Shown: piece after piece, positions 6,683 through 7,684 of the stretch | Position numbering within the stretch: the stretch's first letter is position 1 | How the letters are laid out: the number at the start of each line of letters is the position of its first letter | Assembly (NCBI GenBank): GCA_015493625.1 | Contig: WGCT01000045.1 | Location: forward strand, 1 to 7,684 | Length of the DNA: 7,684 nt | Origin: Draconibacterium sp. | Lineage (GTDB): Bacteria; Bacteroidota; Bacteroidia; Bacteroidales; Prolixibacteraceae | Direction: 5' to 3' | Notes under the pieces: generated by a model | What the model saw: the letters and a program-made list of their open reading frames with translations, nothing else | What the model was told of the DNA's origin: nothing | Database searches by the model: none | Position numbers and translations under genes: made by a program

Positions 6683-6806
6683 AAACTAAAATCTGTAATA
6701 TAATGAAATTACGTAAAGAAAATGATTCATTATAATTCATTACAATTTTTTAAACTCTATTTTGAATAAAATATTTTATTTTTGGACTTCAAAAAAAATA
6801 ACAGCA
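6683..6806. promoter_or_regulatory. Divergent intergenic region with small repeats and palindromes
   Basis: This 124-base, very AT-rich region separates two divergent genes and must hold both promoters. It contains the palindrome TTACGTAA (6709-6716), an interrupted inverted repeat GTAAT-N8-ATTAC (6695-6712), and a tandem ten-base repeat ATTCATTATA/ATTCATTACA (6725-6744). No clear minus-strand TAnnTTTG element was found for the glycosyltransferase. The repeats could be operator sites, but in such AT-rich DNA they could also be chance. Confidence 0.4.
6777..6784 (+). promoter_or_regulatory. Bacteroidota -7 promoter element for the gene at 6807
   Basis: TATTTTTG matches the Bacteroidota primary-sigma -7 consensus TAnnTTTG exactly. 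It predicts transcription starting near 6790 and a short leader of about 16 bases before the ATG at 6807. The nearest upstream TTTG (6761-6764) is only 12 bases away, closer than the usual -33 spacing of about 19, so the -33 element is weak or absent. Confidence 0.5.
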
Positions 6807-7684
6807 ATGATTAAATATTTTCTTCCTGTCCTGATTTTTATTTCGGGGTTTACTTTTGCACAAGGGTATAAAATCGATTTAAAAATAGATTCGGCACAAA
6901 ACAAACAGGTTTTTCTTGCCCATTACTACATATCGAATGTTTACATAACCGACACGGTAAACCTCGATGCAAGTGGTGCAGGAACGTTTAAAGCCGACAC
7001 GTTACTGCCTCAGGGATTGTACAAAATTTATCTCGACAACAGCCACCATTTCGACTTTTTGCTTGGAGCCGACCAACAATTTACAATTGAAAACAGAGAT
7101 TTTTCGCCGGCAACAATAAAAATAAAAGGCTCCACCGAATCGGAAGAATTTAATACCTACTTTAAATTTTTATCGACCCTGAAAAAAGAGGGAGCTGAAC
7201 TGCAAAAGAAATTAAAAACAGCCACCGACGCCCAAAAGGAGGATATACAAAATCAACTAAACCAACTTACAAAACAGTTAAACGACTACTGGAAAAATAT
7301 CGACAAAAAATATCCCGGAACATTTTTGGCAAAATTTTTAATGGCCAACTACATTTCCGAGCTCGATGAATCGACACTACCCGCCAAAATTCAACAAAAC
7401 GACTCGTTGCTCTTACTTGCCCGCTTTAACTACCAACGTGAGCACTACTGGGATTATTTCGATTACACCGACGAACGCTTTTTATATACACCGCTCTTAA
7501 AACCCAAGATGGAAACCTGGTTTAAAAAAGTGCTTTATCAGCAATACGACTCGGTAAAACCCTATGTTTTTAATTTTATTGAAGACGTACGACCCAACAA
7601 ACGACTTTTTCAGTTTGCTGCTTCGTTTTTCTTGAACCAAAGTATTAACAGCAACATTATGGGAATGGACGCACTGTTTATCGA
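6807..7684 (+). CDS. Exported DUF4369/DUF5106-type protein, thioredoxin-like family (3' end missing)
   Basis: An open frame runs from ATG 6807 to the window end without a stop: 292 codons plus two bases. The N-terminus is a Sec signal peptide (MIKYFLPVLIFISGFTFA, cleavage near residue 18, before QG) without a lipobox cysteine. Residues 20-110 are beta-rich and resemble DUF4369 (KQVFLAHYY, ADTLLPQGLYKIYLDN, IKIKGSTESEEFN). A charged helical stretch at 115-170 follows. The segment HYWDYFDYTDERFLYTPLLKPKMETWF (213-239) and the later NSNIMGMDALFI are characteristic of DUF5106 proteins. In Bacteroidota such proteins usually carry a C-terminal TlpA/AhpC-type thioredoxin domain, which would lie beyond the window, so its CxxC cannot be seen. 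The likely location is the periplasm, with a thiol-redox role inferred from the family. Its promoter element lies at 6777-6784. Confidence 0.85.
   Translation, partial: MIKYFLPVLIFISGFTFAQGYKIDLKIDSAQNKQVFLAHYYISNVYITDTVNLDASGAGTFKADTLLPQGLYKIYLDNSHHFDFLLGADQQFTIENRDFSPATIKIKGSTESEEFNTYFKFLSTLKKEGAELQKKLKTATDAQKEDIQNQLNQLTKQLNDYWKNIDKKYPGTFLAKFLMANYISELDESTLPAKIQQNDSLLLLARFNYQREHYWDYFDYTDERFLYTPLLKPKMETWFKKVLYQQYDSVKPYVFNFIEDVRPNKRLFQFAASFFLNQSINSNIMGMDALFI

Overview
The window looks like chromosomal DNA of a Bacteroidota member, most likely a Bacteroidales/Marinilabiliales-type marine or sediment lineage (inference). It is AT-rich with many TCG and GAC codons. Most starts lack a useful Shine-Dalgarno sequence. 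It has a Bacteroidota-style TAnnTTTG promoter element, a sigma/anti-sigma/beta-adhesin cassette, and a DUF4369/DUF5106-type lipid- or periplasm-directed thioredoxin relative, all of which fit that phylum.

Layout. (1) Positions 29-3492 hold four plus-strand genes with short gaps (23, 37 and 41 bases): a Qnr-sized pentapeptide-repeat protein, a secreted beta-rich protein of unknown function, a small all-helical conserved hypothetical protein, and the ABC-F translation factor EttA. (2) Positions 3554-5758 form a tight three-gene unit: an ECF sigma factor, a single-span anti-sigma-like membrane protein without cysteines, and an exported DUF4097-like beta-helix protein whose start overlaps the anti-sigma gene by 17 bases. 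(3) Positions 5783-6682 on the minus strand encode a family 2 glycosyltransferase, convergent with the adhesin gene across only 24 bases. (4) A 124-base divergent intergenic region with small palindromes and a tandem 10-bp repeat leads into a plus-strand exported DUF4369/DUF5106 protein that runs off the window end.

How the genes work together. The clearest system is the sigma/anti-sigma/adhesin cassette, probably a cell-envelope stress or surface-sensing circuit. The sequence TGTAAC-N16-CGTCA, which resembles an ECF-type promoter, lies across the nominal sigma start codon. This suggests autoregulation and a later true start codon. The upstream group is probably co-transcribed housekeeping and hypothetical genes. 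The glycosyltransferase and the partial gene at the end are envelope-related but not visibly linked to the cassette. I see no CRISPR array, mobile element, tRNA, rRNA or recognisable defence system, and no gene-free stretch over 300 bases.
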